Shown: one piece after another, positions 1-14,200 of the stretch | Layout of the letters: each line of letters opens with the position of its first letter | How positions within the stretch are numbered: position 1 is the stretch's first letter | NCBI GenBank assembly: GCA_037013495.1 | Contig: CM072812.1 | Coordinates: 58,870,938 to 58,934,937, forward strand | From: Hippophae tibetana | Taxonomy: Eukaryota; Streptophyta; Magnoliopsida; Rosales; Elaeagnaceae | Direction: 5' to 3' | Length of the DNA stretch: 64,000 nucleotides | Position numbers and translations under genes: made by a program | The notes under the pieces: generated by a model | What the model was told of the DNA's origin: nothing | The model's input: only the letters and a program-made list of their open reading frames with translations | The model's database searches: none

Positions 1-3000
1 GTTCTGTTCTCAAAATTTTTGAACCCAAATTCCATTTTTTATGCAACTTACCAATATCTTGAATTTTGTTAACACCATATTGTGTTGTTTTCGGCTATTG
101 TTCTTTAGGGTTCTAATTTAATCATCTTAGCCTCGTTCTATGTAATTCAATAATTACTATTTGTTTAAGTTCCTAGTTTATTCACCTATAGGTTACACAT
201 AATTTAGAATGGGAGCTTTGATTGTTGAAAATAGGTTATATGTCTTCATCTATACTTTTTTGAATTTTAGAATTAAAAAAATTATTATTTAATTGTTTTG
301 TACTTTGTTGAGTGAAAAATCATAGTAAAAAGAATGAAATTTAAGCCTTCATCTCTTGTGTTTTCTATCAGTTTTGTTGTCGTTGGTTTCATCTCTGGAT
401 TACCTTTTTTAGTTTTTCTTCAAATTCTTCGTATCTTTTCTTTTTCTTTATTTTATGTGTCCTAATCTATCTTTCTTCAAAAAACAAATAGGAATGCTCC
501 AGAATGTCACAATTTAAAAAAAGAAGTTATTAATTGGGGTTGCAACTTTAAACTTTTAAAATTTCCAAATCGTGTATCGAAACTACTATTGTAATATGTC
601 AAATGGAAAGTTGTTTCGATTTCTAAAAATGCAATAAAAGCATCAGTTCTGTTCTCAAAATTTTTGAACCCAAATTCCATTTTTTATGCAACTTACCAAT
701 ATCTTGAATTTTGTTAACACCATATTGTGTTGTTTTCGGCTATTGTTCTTTAGGGTTCTAATTTAATCATCTTAGCCTCGTTCTATGTAATTCAATCATT
801 ACTATTTGTTTAAGTTCCTAGGTTATTCACCTATAGGTTACACATAATTTAGAATGGGAGCTTTGATTGTTGAAAATAGGTTATATGTCTTCATCTATAC
901 TTTTTTGAATTTTAGAATTAAAAAAATTATTCTTTAATTGTTTTCTACTGTCTTGAGTGAAAAATCATAGTAAAAAGCATGAAATGTTATCCTTCATTTC
1001 TTGTGTTTTCTTTCAATTTTGTCGTCGTTGTGTTAATCTTTGGATTTGCTTTTGTAGTTTTTCTTCAAATTCTTCGTATCTTTTTTTTATGTGTCCTAAT
1101 CTATCTTTTTTCAAAAACAAAATATGAATGCTCAAGCATGTCACAATTTAAAAAAAAAAGAAGTTATTAATTGGGGTTGCAACTTTAAACTTTTAAAATT
1201 TCCAAATCGTCTATCGAAACTACTATTGTAATATATCAAATGGAAAGTTGTTTCGATTTCTAAAAATGCAATAAAAGCATCTGTTCTGTTATCAAAATTT
1301 TTGAACCCAAATTCCATTTTTTATGGAACTTACAATATCTTAAAGTTTTTTCACTGCATATTGCGTTCTTTTCGGCTCTTGTTCTTTAGGGTTCTAATTT
1401 AATCATCTTAGCCTCGTTCTATGAAATTCAATCGTTAGTATTTGTTTGAGTTCCTAGGTTATTCACCTATAGGTTACAAATAATTTAGAATGGGAGCTTT
1501 GGTTGTTGAAAATAGGTTATATGTCTTCACCTATCCTTTTTTGAATCTTAGAATTAAAAAAATTATTATTTAATTGTTTTCTACTTTCTTGAGTGAAAAA
1601 TAGTAGTAAAAAGAATGAAATTTAATCCTTCATCTCTTGTGTTTTCTATCAGTTTTGTTTTCGTTGGTTTCAACTCTGGATTTCCATTTGTAGTTTTTCT
1701 ACAAATTCTTCGTATCTTTTCTTTTTCTTTATTTTATGTGTCCTAATCTATCTTTCTTCAAAAGAAAAAAAAAATAGGAATACTCCAGAATGTCACAATT
1801 TTTAAAAAAGAAGTTATTAATTGGGGTTGCAACTTTAAACTTTTAAAATTTCCAAATCGTGTATCGAAACTACTATTGTAATATATCAAATGGAAAGTTG
1901 TTTCGATTTCTAAAAATGCAATAAAAGCATCAGTTCTGTTCTCAAAATTTTTGAACCCAAATTCCATTTTTTATGCAACTTACCAATATCTTGAATTTTG
2001 TTAACACCATATTGTGTTGTTTTCGGCTATTGTTCTTTAGGGTTCTAATTTAATCATCTTAGCCTCGTTCTATGTAATTCAATCGTTAGTATTTGTTTGA
2101 GTTCCTAGGTTATTCACCTATAGGTTACACATAATTTAGAATGGGAGCTTTGGTTGTTGAAAATAGGTTATATGTCTTCATCTATCCTTTTTTGAATTAT
2201 AGAATTAAAAAAATTATTATTTAATTGTTTTCTACTTTGTTGAGTGAAAAATCATTGTAAAAAGAATGAAATTTAAGCCTTCATCTCTTGTGTTTTCTAT
2301 CAGTTTTGTTGTCGTTGGTTTCATCTCTCGATTACCTTTTTTAGTTTTTCTACAAATTCTTCGTATCTTTTCTTTTTCTTTATTTTATGTGTCCTAATCT
2401 ATCTTTCTTCAAAAAACAAATAGGAATGCTCCAGAATGTCACAATTTTAAAAAAAGTAGTTATTAATTGGGGTTGCAACTTTAAACTTTTATAATTTCCA
2501 AATCGTGTATCGAAACTACTATTGTAATATATCAAATGGAAAGTTGTTTCGATTTCTAAAAATGCAAGAAAAGCATCAGTTCTGTTCTCAAAATTTTTGA
2601 ACCCAAATTCCATTTTTTATGCAACTTACCAATATCTTGAATTTTGTTAACACCATATATTGTTGTTTTCGGCTATTGTTCTTTAGGGTTCTAATTTAAT
2701 CATCTTAGCCTCGTTCTATGTAACTCAATCGTTACTATTTCTTTGAGTTCCTAGGTTATTCACCTATAGGTTACACATAATTTAGAATGGGAGTTTTGGT
2801 TGTTGAAAATAGGTTATATGTCTTCATCTATCCTTTTTTGAATTTTAGAATTAAAAAAATTATTGTTTAATTGTTTTCTACTTTCTTGTGTGAAAAATCA
2901 TAGTAAAAAGCATGAAATTTTATCCTTCATCTCTTGTGTTTTCTATCAGTTTTGTTATCGTTGGTTTCATCTTTGGATTTCCTTTTGTAGTTTTTCTACA

Positions 3001-4199
3001 AATTCTTCGTATATTTTCATTTCCTTTTTTTTATGTGTCCTAAGCTATCTTTCTTCCAAAAATAAATAGGAATGCTCAAGCATGTCACAAATTTAACAAA
3101 AAAAGTTATTAATTGGGGTTGCAACTTTAAACTTTTAAAATTTTCAAATCGTTTATCGAAAATACTATTGTAATATATCAAATGGAAAGTTGTTTCGATT
3201 TATAAAAATGCAATAAAAGCATCATTTCTGTTCTCAAAAATTTTGAACCCAAATTCCATTTTTTATGCAACTTACAATATCTTAAAGTTTGTTCACTGCA
3301 TATTGCGTTCTTTTCGGCTCTTGTTCTTTAGGGTTCTAATTTAATCATCTTAGCCTCGTTCTATGTAATTCAATCGTTAGTATTTTTTGAGTTCCTAGGT
3401 TATTCACCTATAGGTTACAAATAATTTAGAATGGGAGCTTTGGTTGTTGAAAATAGGTTATATGTCTTCACCTATCCTTTTTTGAATCTTAGAATTAAAA
3501 AAATTATTATTTAATTGTTTTCTACTTTCTTGAGTGAAAAATAGTAGTAAAAAGAATGAAATTTAATCCTTCATCTCTTGTGTTTTCTATCAGTTTTGTT
3601 TTCGTTGGTTTCAACTCTGGATTTCCTTTTGTAGTTTTTCTAGAAATTCTTCGTATCTTTTCTTTTTCTTTATTTTATGTGTCCTAATCTATCTTTCTTC
3701 AAAAGGAAAAAAAATAGGAATACTCCAGAATGTCACAATTTTAAAAAAAGTAGTTATTAATTGGGGTTGCAACTTTAAACTTTTAAAATTTCCAAATCGT
3801 CTATCGAAACTACTATTGTAATATATCAAATGGAAAGTTGTTTCGATTTCTAAAAATGCAATAAAAGCATCAGTTCTGTTCTCAAAATTTTTGAACCCAA
3901 ATTCCATTTTTTATGCAACTTACCAATATCTTGAATTTTGTTAACACCATATTGTGTTGTTTTCGGCTATTGTTCTTTAGGGTTCTAATTTAATCATCTT
4001 AGCCTCGTTCTATGTAATTCAATCGTTACTATTTATTTGAGTTTCTAGGTTATTCACCTATAGGTTACACATAATTTAGAATGGGAGCTTTGGTTTTTGA
4101 AAATAGGTTATATGTCTTCATCTATCCTTTTTTGAATTTTAGAATTAAAAAAATTATTGTTTAATTGTTTTCTACTTTCTTGAGTGAAAAATCATAGTA

Positions 4200-7100
4200 A
4201 AAAGCATGAAATTTTATCCTTCATATCTTGTATTTTCTATTAGTTTTGTTGTCGTTGGTTTCATCTTTGGATTTCCTTTTGTAGTTTTTCTACAAATTCT
4301 TCGTATATTTTCCTTTTCTTTTTTTTATGTGTCCTAATCTATCTTTCTTCAAAAAAAAAAAATAGGAATGCTCCAGAATGTCACAATTTAAAAAAAAGAA
4401 GTTATTAATTGGGGTTGCAACTTTAAACTTTTAAAATTTCCAAATCGTGTATCGAAACTACTATTGTAATATGTCAAATGGAAAGTTGTATCCATTTCTA
4501 AAAATGCAATAAAAGCATCAGTTCTGTTCTCAAAATTTTTGAACCCAAATTCCATTTTTTATGCAACTTACCAATATCTTGAATTTTGTTAACACCATAT
4601 TGTGTTGTTTTCGGCTATTGTTCTTCAGGGTTCTAATTTAATCATCTTAGCCTCGTTCTATGTAATTCAATCATTACTATTTGTATGAGTTCCTAGGTTA
4701 TTCACCTATAGGTTACACATAATTTAGAATGGGAGTTTTGGTTGTTGAAAATAGGTTATATGTCTTCATCTATCCTTTTTTGAATTTTAGAATTAAAAAA
4801 ATTATTGTTTAATTGTTTTCTACTTTCTTGAGTGAAAAATCATAGTAAAAAGAGTGACATTTAAGCCTTCATCTCTTGTGTTTTCTATCAGTTTTGTTGT
4901 CGTTGGTTTCATCTCTGGATTACCTTTTTTAGTTTTTCTACAAATTCTTCGTATCTTTTCTTTTTCTTTATTTTATGTGTCCTAATCTATCTTTCTTCAA
5001 AAAACAAATAGGAATGCTCCAGAATGTCACAATTTTAAAAAAAGAAGTTATTAATTGGGGTTGCAACTTTAAACTTTTATAATTTCCAAATCGTGTATCG
5101 AAACTACTATTGTAATATATCAAATGGAAAGTTGTTTCGATTTCTAAAAATGCAAGAAAAGCATCAGTTCTGTTCTCAAAATTTTTGAACCCAAATTCCA
5201 TTTTTTATGCAACTTACCAATATCTTGAATTTTGTTAACACCATATATTGTTGTTTTCGGCTATTGTTCTTTAGGGTTCTAATTTAATCATCTTAGCCTC
5301 GTTCTATGTAATTCAATCGTTACTATTTCTTTGAGTTCCTAGGTTATTCACCTATAGGTTACACATAATTTAGAATGGGAGTTTTGGTTGTTGAAAATAG
5401 GTTATATGTCTTCATCTATCCTTTTTTGAATTTTAGAATTAAAAAAATTATTGTTTAATTGTTTTCTACTTTCTTGTGTGAAAAATCATAGTAAAAAGCA
5501 TGAAATTTTATCCTTCATCTCTTGTGTTTTCTATCAGTTTTGTTATCGTTGGTTTCATCTTTGGATTTCCTTTTGTAGTTTTTCTACAAATTCTTCGTAT
5601 ATTTTCCTTTTCTTTTTTTTATGTGTCCTAAGCTATCTTTCTTCAAAAAAAAAAAATAGGAATGCTCAAGCATGTCACAAATTTAACAAAAAAAAGTTAT
5701 TAATTGGGGTTGCAACTTTAAACTTTTAAAATTTTCAAATCGTTTATCGAAAATACTATTGTAATATATCAAATGGAAAGTTGTTTCGATTTATAAAAAT
5801 GCAATAAAAGCATCAGTTCTGTTCTCAAAAATTTTGAACCCAAATTCCATTTTTATGCAACTTACAATATCTTAAAGTTTGTTCACAGCATATTGCGTTC
5901 TTTTTGGCTCTTGTTCTTTAGGGTTCTAATTTAATCATCTGAGCCTCGTTCTATGTAATTCAATCATTACTATTTGTTTGAGTTCCTAGGTTATTCACCT
6001 ATAGGTTACTCATAATTTAGAATGGGAGCTTTGATTGTTGAAAATAGGTTATATGTCTTCATCTATACTTTTTTGAATTTTAGAATTAAAAAAATTATTC
6101 TTTAATTGTTTTCTACTTTCTTGAGTGAAAAATCATAGTAAAAATCATGAAATTTTATCCTTCATCTCTTGTGTTTTCTTTCAATTTAGTCGTCGTTGTT
6201 TTAATCTTTGGATTTGCTTTTGTAGTTTTTCTTCAAATTCTTCGTATCTTTTTTTTTATGTGTCCTAATCTATCTTTCTTCAAAAAAAAATAGGAATGCT
6301 CCAGAATGTCACAATTTTAAAAAAAGAAGTTATTAATTGGGGTTGCAACTTTAAACTTTTAAAATTTCCAAATCGTGTATCGAAACTACTATTGTAATAT
6401 ATCAAATTGAAAGTTGTTTCGATTTCTAAAAATGCAATAAAAGCATCAGTTCTGTTCTCAAAAATTTTGAACCCAAATTACATTTTTTATGCAACTTACC
6501 AATATCTTGAATTTTGTTAACACCATATTGTGTTGTTTTCGGCTATTGTTCTTTAGAGTTCTAATTTAATCATCTTAGCCTCGTTTTATGTAATTCAATC
6601 GTTACTATTTATTTGAGTTCCTAGGTTATTCACCTATAGGTTACACATAATTTAGAATGGGAGTTTTGGTTGTTGAAAATAGGTTATATGTCTTCATCTA
6701 TCCTTTTTTGAATTTTAGAATTAAAAAAATTATTATTTAATTGTTTTCTACTTTCTTGAGTGAAAAATCGTAGTAAAAAGAATGAAATTTAAGCCTTCAT
6801 CTCTTGTGTTTTCTATCAGTTTTGTTGTCGTTGGTTTCATCTCTTGATTTCCTTTTATAGTTTTTCTACAAATTCTTCGTATCTTTTCTATTTCTTTTTT
6901 TTATGTGTCCTAATCTATCTTTCTTCAAAAAAACAATAGGAATGCTCCAGAATGACACAATTTAAAAAAAAGAAGTTATTAATTGGGGTTGCAACTTTAA
7001 ACTTTTAAAATTTCCAAATCGTGTATCGAAACTACTATTGTAATATGTCAATTGGAAAGTTGTATCCATTTCTAAAAATGCAATAAAAGCATCAGTTCTG

Positions 7101-8095
7101 TTCTCAAAATTTTTGAACCCAAATTCCATTTTTTATGCAAATTACCAATATCTTGAATTTTGTTAACACCATATTGTGTTGTTTTCGACTATTGTTCTTT
7201 AGGGTTCTAATTTAATCATCTTAGCTTCGTTATATGTAATTCAATCGTTACTATTTATTTGAGTTCCTAGGTTATTCACCTATAGGTTACACATAATTTA
7301 GAATGGGAGCTTTGGTTTTTTTAAATAGGTTATATGTCTTCATCTATACTTTTTTGAATTTTAGAATTAAAAAAATTATTCTTTAATTGTTTTCTACTTT
7401 CTTGAGTGAAAAATCATAGTAAAAAGCATGAAATTTTATCCTTCATCTCTTGTGTTTTCTTTCAATTTTTTCGTCGTTGTTTTAATCTTTGGATTTGCTT
7501 TTGTAGTTTTCCTTCAAATTCTTCGTATCTTTTTTTTTATGTGTCCTAATCTATCTTTCTTCAAAAAAAAAATATGAATGCTCAAGCATGTCACAATTTA
7601 AAAAAGAAAGAAGTTATTAATTGGGGTTGCAACTTTAAACTTTTAAAATTTCCAAATCGTCTATCGAAACTACTATTGTAATATATCAAATGGAAAGTTG
7701 TTTCGATTTCTAAAAATGCAATAAAAGCATCTGTTCTTTTCTCAAAATTTCTGAACCCAAATTCCATTTTTTATGCAACTAACAATATCTTAAAGTTTTT
7801 TCACAGCATATTGCGTTCTTTTCGGCTCTTGTTCTTTAGAGTTCTAATTTAATCATCTTAGCCTCGTTCTATGTAATTCAATCGTTAGTATTTGTTTGAG
7901 TTCCTAGGTTATTCACCTATAGGTTACACATAATTTAGAATGGGAGCTTTGGTTGTTGAAAATAGGTTATATGTCTTCATCTATCCTTTTTTGAATTTTA
8001 GAATTAAAAAAATTATTATTTAATTGTTTTCTACTTTCTTGAGTGAAAAATAGTAGTAAAAAGAATGAAATTTAATCCTTCATCTCTTGTGTTTT
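4200..8095. repeat. Left-arm higher-order repeat, copy 1 (11-monomer period)
   Basis: This block matches about 11286-15182 at an offset of 7086-7087 bp. Diagnostic variants shared at that offset include ATCTGAGCC (G at 5941 and 13028), AATGACACAA (6951 and 14038), and the CTGTTCTTTTCTC unit start (about 7733 and 14820). An offset of about 7087 bp equals 11 monomers. Limits are approximate because the ends were placed by eye from private variants. A second pair at the same offset is about 1.1-2.85 kb against 8.2-9.94 kb. Confidence 0.75.
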
Positions 8096-11000
8096 CTTTC
8101 AATTTTGTCGTCGTTGTTTTAATCTTTGGATTTGCTTTTGTAGTTTTTCTTCAAATTCTTCGTATCTTTTTTTTTATGTGTCCTAATCTATCTTTCTTCA
8201 AAAACAAAATATGAATGCTCAAGCATGTCACAATTTAAAAAAAAAAAGAAGTTATTAATTGGGGTTGCAACTTTAAAGTTTTAAAATTTCCAAATCATCT
8301 ATCGAAACTACTATTGTAATATATCAAATGGAAAGTTGTTTCGATTTCTAAAAATGCAATAAAAGCATCTGTTCTGTTATCAAAATTTTTGAACCCAAAT
8401 TCCATTTTTTATGCAACTTACAATATCTTAAAGTTTGTTCACTGCATATTGCGTTCTTTTCGGCTCTTGTTCTTGAGGGTTCTAATTTAATCATCTTAGC
8501 CTCGTTCTATGTAATTCAATCGTTAGTATTTTTTGAGTTCCTAGGTTATTCACCTATAGGTTACAAATAATTTAGAATGGGAGCTTTGGTTGTTGAAAAT
8601 AGGTTATATGTCTTCACCTATCCTTTTTTGAATCTTAGAATTAAAAAAATTATTATTTAATTGTTTTCTACTTTCTTGAGTGAAAAATAGTAGTAAAAAG
8701 AATGAAATTTAATCATTCATCTCTTGTGTTTTCTATCAGTTTTGTTTTCGTTGGTTTCAACTCTGGATTTCCTTTTGTAGTTTTTCTAGAAATTCTTCGT
8801 ATCTTTTCTTTTTCTTTATTTTATGTGTCCTAATCTATCTTTCTTCAAAAGAAAAAAAAAATAGGAATACTCCAGAATGTCACAATTTTTAAAAAAGAAG
8901 TTATTAATTGGGGTTGCAACTTTAAACTTTTAAAATTTCCAAATCGTGTATCGAAACTACTATTGTAATATATCAAATGGAAAGTTGTTTCAATTTCTAA
9001 AAATGCAATAAAAGCATCAGTTCTGTTCTCAAAATTTTTGAACCCAAATTCCATTTTTTATGCAACTTACCAATATCTTGAATTTTGTTAACACCATATT
9101 GTGTTGTTTTCGGCTATTGTTCTTTAGGGTTCTAATTTAATCATCTTAGCCTCGTTCTATGTAATTCAATCGTTAGTATTTGTTTGAGTTCCTAGGTTAT
9201 TCACCTATAGGTTACACATAATTTAGAATGGGAGCTTTGGTTGTTGAAAATAGGTTATATGTCTTCATCTATCCTTTTTTGAATTATAGAATTAAAAAAA
9301 ATATTATTTAATTGTTTTCTACTTTGTTGAGTGAAAAATCATTGTAAAAAGAATGAAATTTAAGCCTTCATCTCTTGTGTTTTCTATCAGTTTTGTTGTC
9401 GTTGGTTTCATCTCTGGATTACCTTTTTTAGTTTTTCTACAAATTCTTCGTATCTTTTCTTTTTCTTTATTTTATGTGTCCTAATCTATCTTTCTTCAAA
9501 AAACAAATAGGAATGCTCCAGAATGTCACAATTTTAAAAAAAGAAGTTATTAATTGGGGTTGCAACTTTAAACTTTTATAATTTCCAAATCGTGTATCGA
9601 AAATACTATTGTAATATATCAAATTTAAAGTTGTTTCGATTTCTAAAAATGCAAGAAAAGCATCAGTTCTGTTCTCAAAATTTTTGAACCCAAATTCCAT
9701 TTTTTATGCAACTTACCAATATCTTGAATTTTGTTAACACCATATATTGTTGTTTTCGGCTATTGTTCTTTAGGGTTCTAATTTAATCATCTTAGCCTCG
9801 TTTTATGTAATTCAATCGTTACTATTTCTTTGAGTTCCTAGGTTATTCACCTATAGGTTACACATAATTTAGAATGGGAGTTTTGGTTGTTGAAAATAGG
9901 TTATATGTCTTCATCTATCCTTTTTTGAATTTTAGAATTAAAAAAATTATTGTTTAATTGTTTTCTACTTTCTTGAGTGAAAAATCATAGTAAAAAGAGT
10001 GACATTTAAGCCTTCATCTCTTGTGTTTTCTATCAGTTTTGTTGTCGTTGGTTTCATCTCTGGATTACCTTTTTTAGTTTTTCTACAAATTCTTCGTATC
10101 TTTTCTTTTTCTTTATTTTATGTGTCCTAATCTATCTTTCTTCAAAAAACAAATAGGAATTCTCCAGAATGTCACAATTTTAAAAAAAGAAGTTATTAAT
10201 TGGGGTTGCAACTTTAAACTTTTATAATTTCCAAATCGTGTATCGAAACTACTATTGTAATATATCAAATGAAAGTTGTTTCGATTTCTAAAAATGCAAG
10301 AAAAGCATCAGTTCTATTCTCCAAATTTTTGAACCCAAATTCCATTTTTTATGCAACTTACCAATATCTTGAATTTTGTTAACACCATATATTGTTGTTT
10401 TCGGCTATTGTTCTTTAGGGTTCTAATTTAATCATCTTAGCCTCGTTCTATGTAATTCAATCGTTACTATTTCTTTGAGTTCCTAGGTTATTCACCTATA
10501 GGTTACACATAATTTAGAATGGGAGTTTTGGTTGTTGAAAATAGGTTATATGTCTTCATCTATCCTTTTTTGAATTTTAGAATTAAAAAAATTATTGTTT
10601 AATTGTTTTCTACTTTCTTGTGTGAAAAATCATAGGAAAAAGCATGAAATTTTATCCTTCATCTCTTGTGTTTTCTATCAGTTTTGTTATCGTTGGTTTC
10701 ATCTTTGGATTTCCTTTTGTAGTTTTTCTACAAATTCTTCGTATATTTTCCTTTTCTTTTTTTTATGTGTCCTAAGCTATCTTTCTTCAAAAAAAAAAAA
10801 AATAGGAATGCTCAAGCATGTCACAAATTTAACAAAAAAAAGTTATTAATTGGGGTTGCAACTTTAAACTTTTAAAATTTTCAAATCGTTTATCGAAAAT
10901 ACTATTGTAATATATCAAATGGAAAGTTGTTTCGATTTATAAAAATGCAATAAAAGCATCAGTTCTGTTCTCAAAAATTTTGAACCCAAATTCCATTTTT

Positions 11001-11285
11001 ATGCAACTTACAATATCTTAAAGTTTGTTCACAGCATATTGCGTTCTTTTTGGCTCTTGTTCTTTAGGGTTCTAATTTAATCATCTGAGCCTCGTTCTAT
11101 GTAATTCAATCATTACTATTTGTTTGAGTTCCTAGGTTATTCACCTATAGGTTACTCATAATTTAGAATGGGAGCTTTGATTGTTGAAAATAGGTTATAT
11201 GTCTTCATCTATACTTTTTTGAATTTTAGAATTAAAAAAATTATTGTTTAATTGTTTTCTACTTTCTTGAGTGAAAAATCATAGT

Positions 11286-14200
11286 AAAAATCATGAAATT
11301 TTATCCTTCATATCTTGTATTTTCTATTAGTTTTGTTGTCGTTGGTTTCATCTTTGGATTTCCTTTTGTAGTTTTTCTACAAATTCTTCGTATATTTTCC
11401 TTTTCTTTTTTTTATGTGTCCTAATCTATCTTTCTTCAAAAAAAAAAATAGGAATGCTCCAGAATGTCACAATTTAAAAAAAAGAAGTTATTAATTGGGG
11501 TTGCAACTTTAAACTTTTAAAATTTCCAAATCGTGTATCGAAACTACTATTGTAATATGTCAAATGGAAAGTTGTATCCATTTCTAAAAATGCAATAAAA
11601 GCATCAGTTGTGTTCTCAAAATTTTTGAACCCAAATTCCATTTTTTATGCAACTTACCAATATCTTGAATTTTGTTAACACCATATTGTGTTGTTTTCGG
11701 CTATTGTTCTTCAGGGTTCTAATTTAATCATCTTAGCCTCGTTCTATGTAATTCAATCATTACTATTTGTATGAGTTCCTAGGTTATTCACCTATAGGTT
11801 ACACATAATTTAGAATGGGAGTTTTGGTTGTTGAAAATAGGTTATATGTCTTCATCTATCCTTTTTTGAATTTTAGAATTAAAAAAATTATTGTTTAATT
11901 GTTTTCTACTTTCTTGAGTGAAAAATCATAGTAAAAAGAGTGACATTTAAGCCTTCATCTCTTGTGTTTTCTATCAGTTTTGTTGTCGTTGGTTTCATCT
12001 CTGGATTACCTTTTTTAGTTTTTCTACAAATTCTTCGTATCTTTTCTTTTTCTTTATTTTATGTGTCCTAATCTATCTTTCTTCAAAAAACAAATAGGAA
12101 TGCTCCAGAATGTCACAATTTTAAAAAAAGAAGTTATTAATTGGGGTTGCAACTTTAAACTTTTATAATTTCCAAATCGTGTATCGAAACTACTATTGTA
12201 ATATATCAAATGGAAAGTTGTTTCGATTTCTAAAAATGCAAGAAAAGCATCAGTTCTGTTCTCAAAATTTTTGAACCCAAATTCCATTTTTTATGCAACT
12301 TACCAATATCTTGAATTTTGTTAACACCATATATTGTTGTTTTCGGCTATTGTTCTTTAGGGTTCTAATTTAATCATCTTAGCCTCGTTCTATGTAATTC
12401 AATCGTTACTATTTCTTTGAGTTCCTAGGTTATTCACCTATAGGTTACACATAATTTAGAATGGGAGTTTTGGTTGTTGAAAATAGGTTATATGTCTTCA
12501 TCTATCCTTTTTTGAATTTTAGAATTAAAAAAATTATTGTTTAATTGTTTTCTACTTTCTTGTGTGAAAAATCATAGTAAAAAGCATGAAATTTTATCCT
12601 TCATCTCTTGTGTTTTCTATCAGTTTTGTTATCGTTGGTTTCATCTTTGGATTTCCTTTTGTAGTTTTTCTACAAATTCTTCGTATATTTTCCTTTTCTT
12701 TTTTTTATGTGTCCTAAGCTATCTTTCTTCAAAAAAAAAAAAATAGGAATGCTCAAGCATGTCACAAATTTAACAAAAAAAAGTTATTAATTGGGGTTGC
12801 AACTTTAAACTTTTAAAATTTTCAAATCGTTTATCGAAAATACTATTGTAATATATCAAATGGAAAGTTGTTTCGATTTATAAAAATGCAATAAAAGCAT
12901 CAGTTCTGTTCTCAAAAATTTTGAACCCAAATTCCATTTTTATGCAACTTACAATATCTTAAAGTTTGTTCACAGCATATTGCGTTCTTTTTGGCTCTTG
13001 TTCTTTAGGGTTCTAATTTAATCATCTGAGCCTCGTTCTATGTAATTCAATCATTACTATTTGTTTGAGTTCCTAGGTTATTCACCTATAGGTTACTCAT
13101 AATTTAGAATGGGAGCTTTGATTGTTGAAAATAGGTTATATGTCTTCATCTATACTTTTTTGAATTTTAGAATTAAAAAAATTATTCTTTAATTGTTTTC
13201 TACTTTCTTGAGTGAAAAATCATAGTAAAAATCATGAAATTTTATCCTTCATCTCTTGTGTTTTCTTTCAATTTAGTCGTCGTTGTTTTAATCTTTGGAT
13301 TTGCTTTTGTAGTTTTTCTTCAAATTCTTTGTATCTTTTTTTTTATGTGTCCTAATCTATCTTTCTTCAAAAAAAAATAGGAATGCTCCAGAATGTCACA
13401 ATTTTAAAAAAAGAAGTTATTAATTGGGGTTGCAACTTTAAACTTTTAAAATTTCCAAATCGTGTATCGAAACTACTATTGTAATATATCAAATTGAAAG
13501 TTGTTTCGATTTCTAAAAATGCAATAAAAGCATCAGTTCTGTTCTCAAAAATTTTGAACCCAAATTCCATTTTTTATGCAACTTACCAATATCTTGAATT
13601 TTGTTAACACCATATTGTGTTGTTTTCGGCTATTGTTCTCTAGAGTTCTAATTTAATCATCTTAGCCTCGTTTTATGTAATTCAATCGTTACTATTTATT
13701 TGAGTTCCTAGGTTATTCACCTATAAGTTACACATAATTTAGAATGGGAGTTTTGGTTGTTGAAAATAGGTTATATGTCTTCATCTATCCTTTTTTGAAT
13801 TTTAGAATTAAAAAAATTATTATTTAATTGTTTTCTACTTTCTTGAGTGAAAAATCGTAGTAAAAAGAATGAAATTTAAGCCTTCATCTCTTGTGTTTTC
13901 TATCAGTTTTGTTGTCGTTGGTTTCATCTCTGGATTTCCTTTTATAGTTTTTCTACAAATTCTTCGTATCTTTTCTATTTCTTTTTTTTATGTGTCCTAA
14001 TCTATCTTTCTTCAAAAAAACAATAGGAATGCTCCAGAATGACACAATTTAAAAAAAAGAAGTTATTAATTGGGGTTGCAACTTTAAACTTTTAAAATTT
14101 CCAAATCGTGTATCGAAACTACTATTGTAATATGTCAATTGGAAAGTTGTATCCATTTCTAAAAATGCAATAAAAGCATCAGTTCTGTTCTCAAAATTTT

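Noticed and set aside
1758..1967. Recurring minus-strand frame of 67-94 codons starting MEFGFKNFEN in dozens of monomers
   Set aside because: It follows the satellite period, its C-terminus changes with A-run length, many copies are broken, and it has no recognisable domain. It is an open frame in a homogenised repeat, not a gene family.
5451..5729. Plus-strand frames of 60-92 codons (MFNCFLLSC, MKNHSKKHE) in many monomers
   Set aside because: Same reasoning: periodic with the repeat, hydrophobic only because of T-rich codons, and interrupted in most copies.
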